Shown here: in pieces, positions 11,877-25,015 of the stretch
How the letters are laid out: each line of letters starts with the position of its first letter
Position numbering within the stretch: the stretch's first letter is position 1
NCBI GenBank assembly: GCA_951812925.1
Contig: OX638371.1
Span: 115,095,124 to 115,159,123 of the forward strand
Source: Calliopum simillimum
Lineage: Eukaryota; Arthropoda; Insecta; Diptera; Lauxaniidae
Direction: 5' to 3'
Length of the DNA: 64,000 bases
Notes under the pieces: model-generated
Told to the model about the DNA's origin: nothing
The model's input: only the letters and a program-made list of their open reading frames with translations
Databases searched by the model: none
Translations under genes and position numbers: made by a program

Positions 11877-12803
11877 GCACATGAATACAAAAATTACATG
11901 ATCGTGCTTTATATATAGATTGGTACATGTGGGTTGAGATACTCATACATGCATACAGAACAACAATGTACGAATTGACGATACTCGTATATGAAAATTT
12001 TTTGTATCTTGTAAATGTATTTTGCATGTGTGACACATAAAATAATTTCTCAGAAATCACCGCAATCTACATAAGTAAAATGTTAAAATCAAGGGATAGC
12101 AAGATGGGAATTTAAAGCGTTTGCAACTAAAGAATAGCATTTGACAAATTTGTATAATGTTTGAAAAGAATTATGTTGTCAGAGGTTGTAATGGTAATTT
12201 TTCATAAGTTTTGATATGAAACTATTGATTGCTACAGAAATGTACACAACGAGCTAGCGCAGGGCATAAATTCTCAACTTTCTTTTATTTTGCTTTTAAG
12301 GAACCATCATAGTTAACAACAAGCAAAAGCAAGAAATGAAATTTGATGGTGCTTTGTTTTGATTTTCTTTATAGTTCGCAACTTGTTTATTCAAAATATA
12401 AAATATAGCAAGCTCGGGAATAATTCAATGTGCTAAGTAAAGCTCACTGAGGTGAAGCTAATTATGTTAAACTAACTGAAACCATTAAAAATGCAGCTTT
12501 TCACTAACTTTCGCTAGTAGGATCGTGCAATTAAACAACAAACTGTAAATTTTATTAGATTTAAAATTCATTTGTTAAAAATTTAAAAAAAACTTTAATG
12601 TCTGTGTGAAGTATAAGAGAAGTCCATCAAAAAACTAAAACTTTTTGAAGGGCCGCCAAAAACAATTTAGCAAAATTAATTAACATTTTTTTTTTTATTG
12701 ATGAAACTGAAAGCTGTAAAGCAGCGCATATAATTGATATGTTGAAGGCATAGAAGATATGCATTTGAACATGGAACGTATGATTGTTTGCTAGTTAAAA
12801 CTA

Positions 12804-13231
12804 AGGGGTGGGCCATATACTGGTTTATTAGATCAGCTTTTTTTGGGCGCTCTATCAAACTCATGAAAAATGACTTCGAAAATTTTTAAACCCCAAAATT
12901 TTTTTAGAGGTTGGTTCTGTTGGGAATAGTTCTGAAGTTCTTTCACAAAATTTGAAATAGTACTGGGAAATTAAACTAAAAATCGGAAGTGTGCATAAAA
13001 AAAAAATTTTCATAAATATCAGAAATAAGCAACAAAATGGATTGTGGATGCCTCAAATATCGTTATATACCGCTTTTATACCCCTTTCTAACAAAAAAAA
13101 TATGCTTGGCCTCCAGGAATGATTTTCATTAAATCCATTTGATAACACGAAGGTATCACTTTAGCGCGAAAAAGCTTCCAGTGTCAAAATAACATATGAT
13201 TTCGAAAAAAACCAATAGATGTCCCACCCTT
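12804..13231. mobile_element. TA-flanked MITE with AGGGGTGGG ends
   Basis: After TA at 12802-12803 the left end reads aggggtgggccatatactgg. The right end, read on the other strand from 13231, is aagggtgggacatctattgg, with TA at 13232-13233. Sixteen of 20 positions agree. The 428-bp interior includes a foldback-family fragment (separate entry), so the foldback sequence arrived in, or was captured by, this element. No transposase is present. Confidence 0.6.
12850..12990 (+). mobile_element. Foldback family fragment, left end, nested in a MITE
   Basis: Related to the outer left arm of the 23642 foldback: 'cttcgaaaatttttaaa', 'tctgttgggaatagttctg', 'agttctttcacaaaattt' and 'aaaaatcggaagtgt'. The pairing right arm is absent. 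It lies wholly inside the 12804-13231 element. Confidence 0.58.
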
Positions 13232-16200
13232 TACAACTATCTATTACTATCTCTATATCAACAGTTGCAGCAATTTTCGTGTCATCAGCAAAATTGTTTT
13301 AGTGCTTTGTGAATGATACACTCATGTTGCTCATACCACGCAATTTTCCTTCTACACCCCCCACTGTTGCTACTCAGACATTTAGTCAAACGTAAAACAA
13401 ATAAAAATTTTGTTTGAAAAATCCTTTTTTCCTTTCATATTTTTAAGCTTTTGTCGGACATATCTACATAGACATATATAGTTTTCTTTTTTCTTGTTAA
13501 ACGTGCCATTTGTGTGGTGGTCTATTGATTTCAATTTGTTGCTGGGACAAAAACCGAATTTCAGCGTGGATATGCGCTTGAGTTAAATGCAATTCTTTTC
13601 AATTTCTTTTTTGTTATCGTTATAACGTCTGTCGTACAATAAGAAAAACAAAATTGGAAGCATTTGACACCAATTGAGAGCACAGCGCGCATACACTGAC
13701 AACCACTAAATTTTGGAGGCGACCTTACTCAAGCCCACCCTCAAAATACAATCACATTTTTGGTTAACAATACTGTCTGTTTGTCATACCTGCACCAGCG
13801 ATTGACTGACTGTCTGTCTGCCTCCAATCTGCTTCCCCTCTGTGATCCATGAAGGGCACTTCTTTCTATGCGGTGCGGTTCAATTGTTCAATTGTTCAAT
13901 GGCTCGTTCGCTCGCTTGCACATATTTTGGATTTTAGCCAAAGTGTGGTGGAAATGTTGGTTTTTGCACATATTTTGGTTTGTGTTCAATTCCATTTGGA
14001 ATGACAATTTTGCTGAATTGAATGATATTGTTTTCGTTATTGAAAATATTTTCGCATTTTGGGTTAGATGATTTACAGAAAAACTATTGTTTGCATTTTA
14101 TGTGTCCACCTCCTCTGACCAAAAATTTAATGGATCAAACGCTTTCAATGGAGCATTTATTACAGCTGAGGTAGTTTACATTGTTTAAAGCATCTTGGAA
14201 AGTCCAAGGAAGGAAAATATTTTGATAAATAAAATTTTGCAATTAGCTGTACAGAGAAGGCTGGTGGTTTTCCCCCGAGCGTAAGGACAAACAATGCTAA
14301 CCTTAGCGTCTTGTTTCGAAAATATCTAAAGTTGTAGGGTTAGCCCAAGAGACATGGCACTTTTTTTGTTGAACTGCTATAAAACCATAATTAACAGAAA
14401 TTTTTAAAAGAACTAAAAACAAAAAAAAAAAGTGCTTTATTTTTAATTTTAAAAAATGCTACAAGCGCCAAAACACCCGAATCTTTGTGTGATATGGCAG
14501 CGTGTCATGGGTGATTTGGCAATTTCTTATAAGGGTGCCATTTCCTATGAGGGTGCCATTTTCTATGGGGTGCCATTTCAGCCAAAGTTCCATTACAGCT
14601 GGGGTGCTATTGGTGTCATATCACCAGATGGTGTCATATCAGCTGGGGGTGCCATATATTCTTTGAAAAGACATAAAGCAAACTTTAATGGGTTCTAAAA
14701 AGCAATTCAAAGGTAATGTTAATAAATGCATATGTAGGTAAAATTAAGATTTCTAAAAATACGAAGAGATTTCAAATGAAAATCGAGACATTGGGGCCCA
14801 ACACAACTTTCATCCAAGCAAATGGAAAGTAAGCAAACATACTTTCCTTTCGTCGTTAAAAGGTTAAGCCAGCTTTTAAACTTTGTATCACTAAATATAA
14901 AATACCTAATTTTAACCTTTCTCAGTGTCCTTTCACTTGTACAACATGTTTATTTTATTAGGGTAACTGCGAGACCAAGAAGTGAAGTAGTTGCTACATG
15001 CCTAGTCATTATGAGACCATACCAATCGAATTTAAAAAATCAAGTTCTTTTTCTTGTTTCCCTTTAAACTTCAGTTTAAAATATTCTCGCATCCTTTTTT
15101 AATTCTTTGCAGTGTATTATTAATTGAGTAATTTTTTGTTTACACCTATATTGCACGTGACAAGTAATTTTTCAAGTGTAACGACGACAAGACAATGTAC
15201 GTAGAGATATTCGCACCATGTGAAGCAAATGAAACGGGACAAAATGGCATTGTGTTGTGGGTGTATGTATGGCTGTGTTATGCCGTTGTACTCTTTAAGA
15301 GTTGTGTTCGATGAGAAGGATATACGTATGACAGTACCAACGCTCGTTCGTTCGTTCATTCAGTCAACGTCCACATCCTGTCATTAAAGCTTTGACGTGG
15401 CAATTCGTGATATGGAAACAGTTACGTATTTTCTCACTTTCTACTGCGTCTTACTTTTATACATTCCATCCATTTCGGGATTCTTTTCAACGCCAGTCTG
15501 TTGCCGCTGTACATAAAAATCAGGTCACATCACTCGGATGTTGCGTTTTGTAATGAAATCTCTGGTATAATTTTTCTGCGAACTGTATCTTGGTGTCTTT
15601 TTACCATATTCTTCTTGATTAAATTTTTTTACTCTATTGCTTTTGTTTTTGCTGTAACTCTGGCTGGTAGCGTTGACAATGTGATGGAGATAAAGTGATT
15701 CTATTATTAAGTATCTTGGCTTGGCGTTTTACCGGCTGAAGATACTTGAAAATTAGGTTTAAGGTGTTGCGCATTGTTTGTTTACATATTCTCAGACATT
15801 TACAGATAGTCCTATCTTTTTCCCCTCTCTGTCTCTTAGACTTGCAACATAGACACCTAAGTGTAAATGCCGGAAATTAAAGAAAATTGTATAAATATTG
15901 AATTAAGCAGATGAGAAATAGAGGGGTAGCATTTTATTAAAATTAATAATATTCTATCGTTTATTATCTTTTTTATGACAAGTAAACAAGGAATGAAAAG
16001 CGTTTGCTATGGCAAATGAGTTAAAAACGGGTGCGGGGAGGGTTGTTGGAACGTAGAATTGATATCAGTAATGAAAGGTGTAAGAAATTAGCGCTATAAT
16101 TGGGAACATTAATCGCAAGAACAAACAATAACGAGCAAATGGAGAAATACATTTGCAATATGCTAACTTTATGCATCTTGAACTCAGAAAAATCTTTGTT

Positions 16201-17354
16201 TAAGCATTTTTATTTTTTAATCAAAAAACAAATATATGTTTTCAATTAAAATAATGTTTCTGCTTTTAAGCTTACAAGCTTTACAAATCTCTATAATTTC
16301 CGTACATTTAAAAAAGCTGCATAGATCACATTCAACCTCTAACCATTGAAAATGTCGAAAATCCTGGCCATCTTGCCGTAGAGAAACAGTGGAAATCTCT
16401 TTTAAATCCTTTGCAAACAACACATGAAATATTTTTCCAGGAAAAAAATAGACACTTTGCACCATGGCAGAGCAGAAGATGAAAAAAATTCAAAAAGATT
16501 TGAATACGTCAAAATTTGTAGGTACAATTTGCAAGTTGGTCATACGAGCGACGTGGACGTGATAGTAAATCTGTAACGAACGCGTACATTGTGTGGAGGA
16601 CTGTGCTTTACCACGTAAAATTTATTATGCTTGTTGACTTTAAAATGTGGCTTTAGTTGCAGCGCGCTTGTAACATATTTTCATATACTATAAACTAATT
16701 CAACTTCCCACTAAGTAATTTCCTCAAAATGTTCTTATTCAGACTTCCACAGTACATACATGGGTGATTCTCCAAAAAATGTACCATTTAATATCCCGGG
16801 GATCAAAACCATGTTTAAATTTAAAATTTGATATCTTAACTATTTTATACAGATACTTAATAAGAGTTTCTATACAAATAGTTTTTTACTATGAAATTAT
16901 AACATAAAGCGTTAAGTGTGTTCTCCGTCCTGTCCTTAACCTCTTTTCAGTGCAAATAACTTGCCCGTTTCGCATATAACGTTATTTTCTAAAAAAAAAA
17001 CTTATATGACATTGCTTGTATGCATATTTCAGCAACTGTTTTTCTGTGTTAACTCCTCGAAAATTTGTTTTAGATAGAATTCACATACATGGAAGTTGTT
17101 ACCTCACTATAGATTATCTTTGCTCAGCTTCAAATTCTAACTGTAAATTTTTTATATATTGAATTAAAAAAGATAACTAAAAGAAAAGAGAAAGAGAGTT
17201 TCAGTACATTTTCAGCGTTTTTTTCTAAAAAAAGTTAAAAAAATTACTAAACATATTCTTTTATCCTTAAATAATTTAATCAATAAACAATCAGAGGGGC
17301 TATCCACCTGTTATAAGTTTTATAAAAATAATTGCTATTTTCATAGTGATCTTA
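13232..17354. other. Mostly featureless non-coding stretch
   Basis: I see no convincing gene. The one structured part is a block of 'gggtgccat' words at 14322-14660 (separate entry). A run 'cgttcgttcgttcattcag' lies near 15345. The open frames, all of 80 residues or fewer, have no recognisable domain. Confidence 0.5.
14322..14660. repeat. Block of repeated 'ggtgccat' words behind a possible transposon end
   Basis: After a TA at 14325-14326 comes gggttagcccaagagacatg followed by 'gcac'. Between 14500 and 14660 the words 'gggtgccatttc' and 'ggtgtcatatca' occur at least six times. A very similar opening, gggtaaacccgggagacatg then 'gcac', appears at 20984-21010. I could not find the matching inverted right end for either, so these are candidate element ends only. 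Confidence 0.4.
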
Positions 17355-18133
17355 GGGGAGAGTCCCCCAAGGTGGACACCAATCTTTTAAACAATGGTAG
17401 AATCTAAACAACATAACATATCTTGAACAATTATGCATTTCCTGAAACCTTAACTCATTAGCGAACAACCCATGAAACAGAATTTTGATATCTTCAATAC
17501 AACTAAAATGAGAAAATCACTCCAGAAGTTGGAAAAAACCCCAAAAATTCAAGTTTTGACAATTTTATTTAATCTCTGATGTTTTTTATTGAAAATTACA
17601 TGTAATGCTTATAAAAAGAAGAAATAGATACATTTTTCGCCCCGGGGCCCCGCTGACTGTCGCTACGGCACTGGACTCACAGTATGTGTGACTCACACTC
17701 TTAAATCACACGCCTGTAATTGTATTTGTCTTTTAACATTCATATAAATATAATTTAATATTATTTGTGCACAAATTTTGATGAAAAACGTAAGTGTCCA
17801 CCTTATGGTTTAAAAAGTGTCCACCTTAAGGTAAAAACGCAATTTACTGGGAAAAAACAAAAAAAATTATCAGCTCCCAATATCATCCAAATTTGTTTAC
17901 AATAAGTTTTTTTGGTACGTAAGCTAAGCTAAAACGGTAATTACGTTTTTGGAAACACTGTTTTCGTTTATTAAATCGAACTTATTCCGAGATCCGAGCT
18001 CCGTCCAAACTTTTCGAGTAACTTCTGTGACCGGGTTATTGCAGCAGACAAAGAGCCACGAGGAGTAACTTCATAACATAACCAAAAACTGCGCATTACC
18101 AAACTGCAATACACACCTTGCGGGACTCTACCC
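17355..18133. mobile_element. TA-flanked MITE with GGGGAGAGTCCC ends
   Basis: Left end after TA (17353-17354) is ggggagagtcccccaaggtg. The right end, read inward on the other strand from 18133, is gggtagagtcccgcaaggtg, with TA at 18134-18135. Eighteen of 20 positions agree. The left end continues 'gacacc', and the word 'gtgtccacctta' occurs twice in tandem at about 17793-17827. The 779-bp interior has a GC-rich block 'gccccggggccccgctgac' near 17640 but no transposase. Confidence 0.68.
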
Positions 18134-18269
18134 TACTGTTTTTGCAACATTTTGTCATTCTTCGCATAGTCATTCTCCGCATAGTAATACTGTGCCTCGT
18201 TTTTTTTTTTTTTTTAGTTTTGTTTAAACCATTTATTAAAAAAATAAAATAACATTTTCAAAAATTCAA

Positions 18270-18835
18270 CATAAATTTTTAGGATTGCCACATGGTTATT
18301 TTCGAAAACCTTATATAATTCTTACTTTTTTTGACTAAATTGAAATTTTTAGTTTCAGAAACGCTCAGATAAACTTTTTTTAAATTGTACAAAACTTTCG
18401 GTATTTTTTTTTTTTTTTGTTTTTAGGGTTGCTACCTTTCGAAAATCTTATTTAATTCTTGTTTCTTGACAAAATTTAAATTTTCAGTTTCAGAACCGAT
18501 CAGATAAACTTTTCTGAAATTGTACAAAACTTTTCAGGGTTGCCACTCGGTTTTTTTTATTTTATGTGTGTGTTTTGTTTAAACCAAGCGTCGATAAGTT
18601 TTTAACGATTTTAACTATTATTTTATAGTGTATTATTATAGTAATTATAATGGCGAACGTAAAAAAAAAAAATAAGATTTAAAATAAATTTTCGAAAACA
18701 ACTATCTGACAACCCTAAAAATTCATGTTGGATTTTTCTAAAGTTTCTAGTGTTTTGAGACTCAAATTTTATATTAATTTTTTGAATATATTGTTTAAAC
18801 GAAAAAACATATGACAACCCTGAAATTTTATATTC
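18270..18835. repeat. Cluster of direct and inverted 'agggttgccac' units
   Basis: Three direct units start with variants of 'agggttgccac' near 18280, 18425 and 18535. They share 'tcgaaaaccttatataattc' and 'tcagaaacgctcagataaac' variants. Two inverted units carry 'gacaaccct' near 18709 and 18818. Spacings of roughly 145 and 110 bp show unequal units. This is a degenerate local repeat of unknown origin. Confidence 0.55.
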
Positions 18836-19079
18836 ATTTTTTCAAAATGTTCCAGAAGTTGAAATCATCATATTCTATGCCTTCAATTAATAAACAAAAA
18901 AAAGTAGGTGGGGACAAAAAAAGGCATGTTTTGGAACATATTTCGGAGATCCACCAAAAAATATATGGTCATTGCAATATATTTGTATCCATGACATTTC
19001 TGATTCTTGGATTTTTTCTCCAACAACTTTTCCTGGGTGACTTTTAGTCTACTACGATTTTTATCAGATTTTTAATTTC

Positions 19080-19135
19080 AGTCAAGGGCTGGCTTGGCGG
19101 CAAACTTCGCTCTGTAATTTCTGGAGAATATGTCA
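19080..19135 (-). mobile_element. Small fragment of the RTE-type LINE
   Basis: 'gtcaagggctggcttggcgg' followed by 'caaacttcgctctgtaattt' closely resembles positions 54557-54605 of the LINE at 54366-55610, which encode its C-terminal end. It is about 55 bp of minus-strand remnant without neighbouring LINE sequence. Confidence 0.5.
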
Positions 19136-22100
19136 TTGAATTATGACCGATTACAAAAATATTTGAAATTTTCCATTTTGCTTCAAATAAAATCAATAAC
19201 CACGGTGGTTTTAATATTTTCTGTTTGAAACATATACTGAGTCGCGTGATTTGCTATGATGTGGAGATGCATAACGTTCAGAGCCGAATAATTTTGTTGA
19301 AATAATGGGTCTTACATACTTAAATTGAAATTATCGTACAGCAGAAAGTAAATATTTACGAAGGCACAGAAAGCTTTTTTTCGAGAGAGCTTTTTGGTCG
19401 AAATATGTATGCACCGGTCAAAGTTGTCTTCAGAAAAATTAGGGCAAAAATTATAGTTCTAAAATTTTTTTTTTATTTCGATTTCGATTGGAACTAAATT
19501 AAATCGAGATCTTGCTATCATACATTTCGATTTTGCAAATTAAAATATTGGATATGATGCCAAAATCTCGATATGCCATAGGTTCCAACTGGGAATGTTG
19601 CATCAAAAGTTTTTGGGTGTTAATGTTGTTGACACTGATGGACAACTATGACAACAACGAACGAGCAACTCTTATGACGATGGTGTTGAGCGCAGGATAC
19701 ACTCTTCTTCACACGTTCCGTACGTCAAAGGTATAAAATTGTCCAACACAAACGTCATGCATAGTAGCCACCGTCATATTCGTGATTATGCCACTGCTGT
19801 TGCCTTCACTCACTGAAAGTTGGTTTGTCCTTCTAACCATTCATCTGTGTTTAGTAGATGATGTTGGGTTTTCTAATCGTTGCAAATCATATGCATAAAT
19901 TTTATTCTAGAAATGGTAATTTTAAATCATTCCATTTAAGTTCTCCCCCGTGTGTTTTTCAATTTTTGTACATCCATTTCATTTTATTTTTGTTTTCATA
20001 AATTTTGTTAAGTCAGTTTTAAGTTCGAGCATCAACCGAAAATAATTAGAATTGGTAATGTCCATGTTTTTAGGTGTGATACCATCAGAATGGTTGTATG
20101 TGGTATGCAACGAGACAGGAACTGAGACAGACTGATGGAGGTAAAAAGTAAATATGTCATCTACGACTAACTTAAGGACTTACAATGAAGCAGACGCATA
20201 AATTACTGAAGAAAATGCGTTGTTGAATGAATTTGTTTAAAAACCTCTTTCTGACAACAAAAAAAACTAAGAAATAAAGAAACCCTGAAAAAATTCAAAT
20301 TTCCAACATTTTGAAATTCTGTCCCATTTGCGCTTTAATTGTTTTGATTTTGGTTCAAGAGTATCGTGTTGCGGTTTGCTTTTGATATTTTTTTAAAATC
20401 TTTTTGAATATAGTGACGTAATTGACTTTACGAAAAAAATATGTTGATTAGAGGTTTTTAAGGATTAACTATTTTCATTTCTGAGCAATAGTTTTTCTTA
20501 GTTTTTGATTTGTTTTTTTTATTTTACTTAAAAATACTTGCAGCTTAGATCTGGGTTCAATGTCACATCTTGTATTATTACTTACCTAAAAAGAGAGAAA
20601 TGTTTATATAAAAATTAGTAATAAATGAAATATACAGACAGTTTAGCAATAAAATTTCATAAAACAATGTCTAAAAAGGATCCTTTTTCTGAGGAATGGA
20701 AACATTTCTGTATATTCTGTGGCACTAACAATAACAAGCCAACCTTGTTACCAATATTTAAAGTCAAGCATTTGGATGAAACTCACAATGTACACAGTTT
20801 CCTGCGTTCGCCCGATCAAGTCATGTAAAAGGTCGCTGGAACAAGAAATACGCTAACTAAGAAAATGTAGGAGAAAATTGTAGGCGCGGTGGAGGAGGAG
20901 TCTTTTCCGACAGAATATCGAGGACAAATTCTATATTTTTGTTAACATAAAATTTTCAATAATTTTCCAGCACTTACTTTTAGAGTGAAAGGGTAAACCC
21001 GGGAGACATGGCACTCTTGCAGCTTTTGAAGCATTCAAATATGAACAAGAATTGGTTGTGATTTCGGTTTCGGATGAATACAAGCGAGGAGAAATACCAC
21101 TCATTAAGTGTACTATGGTACCGGTGCCATTTATCCCTATGCAGGTTATAAGATATTTGAGAGAACAAATTTGTAGCGCTTGAACGTACAGTCGCACCAG
21201 AATCACAGAATTTTAGTCAGGTAGGAACGTATATGATTCCTTCTTCGGTTTTACCGGATTATTTTGAAATTTTATCTAATGTCTTAAAAAGCCCTGTGGA
21301 AACTTTGAATACAAGTGACATACCGTGAAATCTCGCCTAAAAATTCCAAGCCAAACACAAAATAATATGGACCAGCAGAAAAACAAACACTTGAAGCGGA
21401 ATACACCACCAATGCAAGGTTTGGTTTGGGGTCTAAAAAAAGGGAACTTATAAAAGTAAGGTGATTGCTAGCTATGCTTTTCCGATGAAAGTTAAGAAAA
21501 TATTTTATTTCAAGATGAATTTGATGGGTGCTTGGATGTTGAGAAAACTTTGCACAAATCACTACACTGGATCTAATCGGTAATGTGTCGTATGTTGTCC
21601 ACGAAACATGCACATACATCTTATACGAAAACAATTCTGACAACCAAAATTTAAAATCCGCTTAGGGTTTCAAATCACTCAAGAAATAGCGCCACATTCT
21701 TCATCGTGTGATTTGGCACTTTATAGAAATTTTTTTTTATGGAATAAGAGCATATTATACATAAGTATATTTACTTAAAATCGATTAAACAATTAATTCG
21801 TTCCTTGAATAATGTCTTTTAGTTCTGGTTTTACAGCAATTCAACAACTCAAAGGTGCCATATCACGGCACCTTAATTTTTAATATATACAAATCTTATT
21901 AATGTAATCAGAGCATATCTATTCTGTTTTAAATTTAAAATTTTTTTTCAATTGAATAGTTAATATGCGTATGTGATTTTTTTAATAATTTTCAATGCTG
22001 AATTGCAAAACATTTCCTTTCCAAGTGGCACACCATTTTTGTGTCATTCCTGCAAACAATGCCGTACCGAATATAGCTCTCTTCATCATTTAATCTGACA

Positions 22101-23632
22101 CACTCCTGCCTTTTACGAGCCAACAGGCAAAGTTTTTTTTTTGCATTGCAGCAGACAAAGTACATTCTGTGAATGCATAAATATCAATAATTGCAACAAA
22201 AACAATAATCATTGTTTTATATAGAGGGTTATTGTAATATTCGTATGGTAAGTACTTATAGTTGCTATATACGAACATGCATAAAATTCCAATAAATGCA
22301 TTAATGCATTCCACAGACTTGCAAGTACGCATACATTCGATAGCAAAAATTGGTATAGACAAAAATGCTGTAATTTTCAGTGGCAATAGCAACAGTCATT
22401 GCAACAACTATAAAAGTAGAGATGGCAACAACAACAACAACAACTGCTACTACTATTGTCATCAACAATAACAAAAACTATAATAGTAATAACAATAAGT
22501 TACGTATTCATTTTCATTCATGGAATATAATAATGAACGTGAGTATTTATTTTGCAAATTTAATTGCACAATAATTTAATGAATATCATTAATAAATAAG
22601 AAAAAAGGGAAATAAATAAAAAAAAAACACTTGACAGTGTTGCCATTAACAATTTTTTTATATGATTTATTTACATGTGACACTTTTAAAATGATGCTGG
22701 TTTTTTGCTAGCATTTAAAAATGTAAAAGTTGTTTCAATATTTTTTTAATTTTTTTGCTTTTCCATTAATTTAACTTCGACATGACAGTCTCTTCAACTT
22801 TGCTGTATAACATCCGACATAAACAAGAAAATATCAAACTTTCAGTTATTGGAGTTTTTCATTATCGTCATCAAAATTGAGTACCAAATTTTGTTCAATT
22901 GTCCAAATTGGCTTTGCTAAATTGAATTTCAACCCTAAAAGTGTGGGTAAGTATGGGAAGCACAATTGATTTTATCGTCCACAACGAACAAGTCATAAAT
23001 TCAAGTCTTCAAAAAGAAAAAAAGAAAAAACTTTAAAGAACAGCCACAACAATCAGAATTTATTATGAGTTGCCATACTAAAGCCAACAAAAATAGAACT
23101 TTAACATACTTTATTATCATTTAAAGCGGCTGGTACCAGCAAGCGCCCAGCAAAAGTTACAAAACTCACAAAATGCATTTGTTTAAAAGACTTTGAAATA
23201 CCTAAGAACAAGCACTTGATAAAAGTGAACAAGTCGGCATGAGGACAAGCTACAGGAGAGGGCAATTTGTATAAGGTAAATCAATTAAATATCGGCTTCT
23301 GTAAAGTAATAAACGCTCAAGACAAAATGTCACATTGCGCAAAAAAAAAATGTGTAATTTTGGAATTTATATTTTTTCGATTGCATTATATTGATTTGTT
23401 ATATTGGTATCCTTTTTTAAGCCTTTTTCATCAAATGATATTTCAGATTGAAATGTTTAGAAACTTAGGAGTTCCCTGAAAATATATCATTTTTGCAAAT
23501 TTTAACGCATAAGATTTTATCGTATAAAACTTATTTTGTGGGTTTTATTTTGGACATCCTCTGTACCTTTCATGAACTATTGACACTGTGTTTGAAAAAT
23601 TGAAAAATTTTTCCGCTTTTTTAAACTATTCC
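19136..23632. other. Non-coding stretch, no gene supported
   Basis: I see no conserved domain. The 67-codon frame at 20625-20828 contains a short C-x-x-C ('FCIFCG') but no second metal pair. The 119-codon minus frame at 21284-21643 has no recognisable domain. A candidate transposon end is at 20984-21010 (see 14322-14660). CAA/ACT-rich microsatellite sequence occupies 22425-22490. Confidence 0.5.
22425..22490. repeat. CAA/AAC-rich microsatellite
   Basis: 'aacaacaacaacaacaac' followed by 'tgctactactattgtc' and further AAC/AAT units. It explains the threonine- and asparagine-rich open frames here. Confidence 0.75.
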
Positions 23633-23641
23633 GATTGTTAG

Positions 23642-25006
23642 ACTCATGTGAAGTTGGTTCCGTGATTTTCGAAAACCGAAAATTTTCTTAGAGTTCTGGG
23701 TCCGTTGGGAATATTTCTGGAGTTCTTTCACAAAATTCGAAATACTTCTGCGAAATTGGTCCAAAAATCGGAGGTGTACCGTTCTTGCTCAGCGCCATGT
23801 TTTCCACGTAGAGGAGTTCTGATAACATTTTTGAGCTCATTGGAAAGAGTTTTGTACTTTTTTTTTGGTGAATAAGTTTTTAACACAAAAAATTTGATTG
23901 CAGATCTGGATAGTGCTCGAAGAGTTGTAAATAAAACCCTAGCAGCGTTTTTCCGCAATATTTGTGCTTTTCATTTTAATCGAAAAATAAGAAAAAATGT
24001 TCGACCTTTAACTAAGTATCCGAAAAAGACTATTCGTAGAGGAGTTCAGATTGGAGTTCCGAATAGGGCTCAAAGTGTTCTAAAGAAAATCCTAGTAACA
24101 TTTTTCCGAAATATTTGTACTTTTCATTCTAATCGAAAAATCAAAAAAAAATTCGGTTTTTTTCCAAGTATCCGAAAATGAAAATTTTGTTTGCAAAAAT
24201 TTTACTTAATATTTTCTTTAGAACTCTTCGAGCGCAACCTCAAGCTCCAATCAGAACTCCTCTACGAAAAAATTTTAGTTTTCGGATACTTAAAAAAAAC
24301 CGAAATTTTTTTTGATTTTTCGGTTATAATGAAAAATACAAATATTTCGGAAAAATGTTGCTAGGATTTTCTTTAGAACTCTTTTAGCGCTATCTGAAAC
24401 TCTAATTAGAACTCCTCTACAAATAGTATTTTTCGGATACTTAGTTAAAGGTCGAACATTTTTTCTGATTTTTCGATTAAAATGAAAAGTACAAATATTT
24501 TGCAAAAATTTTACTTAATATTTTTTTTAGAACTCTTCGAGCGCATCCCAGAACTCCGATCAGAACTCCTCTACAACAAAATTTTAATTTTCGGATACTT
24601 AGAAAAAAACTGAAAATTTTTTTTTGGTTTTTTGATTAAAATGAAAAGTACAAATATTGCGGAAAAGTGCTACTAGGATTATATTTACAACTCTTCGAGC
24701 ACTATCCAGATCTGCAATCAAAACTTTTATCTTTGTTAAAAAGTTATTTAAAAAAAATTTATTCAGAAAAAAATTTCACCAAAAAAAAAACTCCAAAATT
24801 TTTTCCTGTGACCTCAAAAATGTTCTCAGAACTCCTCTACGTGAATAACATGGCGCTGAGCAAAAACGGTACACCTACGTTTTTTGGTCCAATTTCGCAG
24901 AACTATTTCGAATTTTGTGCAAGAACTCCAGAAATATTCCCAACGGACCCAGAACTCTAAAAAAATTTTCGGTCTTCGAAAATCACGGAGCCAACTTCAC
25001 ATGAGT
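23642..25006. mobile_element. Foldback element with long inverted arms, complete copy
   Basis: Starts actcatgtgaagttggttcc and ends with its inverted counterpart, 'ggagccaacttcacatgagt'. The outer arms pair for about 200 bp. Inside, both arms hold repeated units of roughly 110-130 bp built on 'agagttct', 'aagaaaatcctagtaac' and 'tacttttcattttaatcg', pointing inwards from both sides. Flanks 'gattgttag' (23633-23641) and 'gattattag' (25007-25015) match at 8 of 9 positions. Long repeat-built arms and 9-bp duplications are the known hallmarks of Drosophila FB-type elements. The open frames inside are byproducts of the arms; there is no transposase. Confidence 0.75.
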
Positions 25007-25015
25007 GATTATTAG

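Noticed and set aside
13780..13830. 'gactgactgtctgtctgcct' considered as another mini-me/DINE-like core.
   Set aside because: The flanking core words ('gagtcgat', 'gccatgtcc') and the tandem-unit region are absent, so it is just a short GTCY-like run.
20625..20828. 67-codon frame with 'FCIFCG', considered as a zinc-binding domain.
   Set aside because: Only one Cys pair is present and no partner His or Cys pair follows at a usable distance. No similar copy was noticed.
21284..21643. 119-codon minus-strand frame.
   Set aside because: Its residue pattern shows no domain and it overlaps no repeat or splice context; probably chance.
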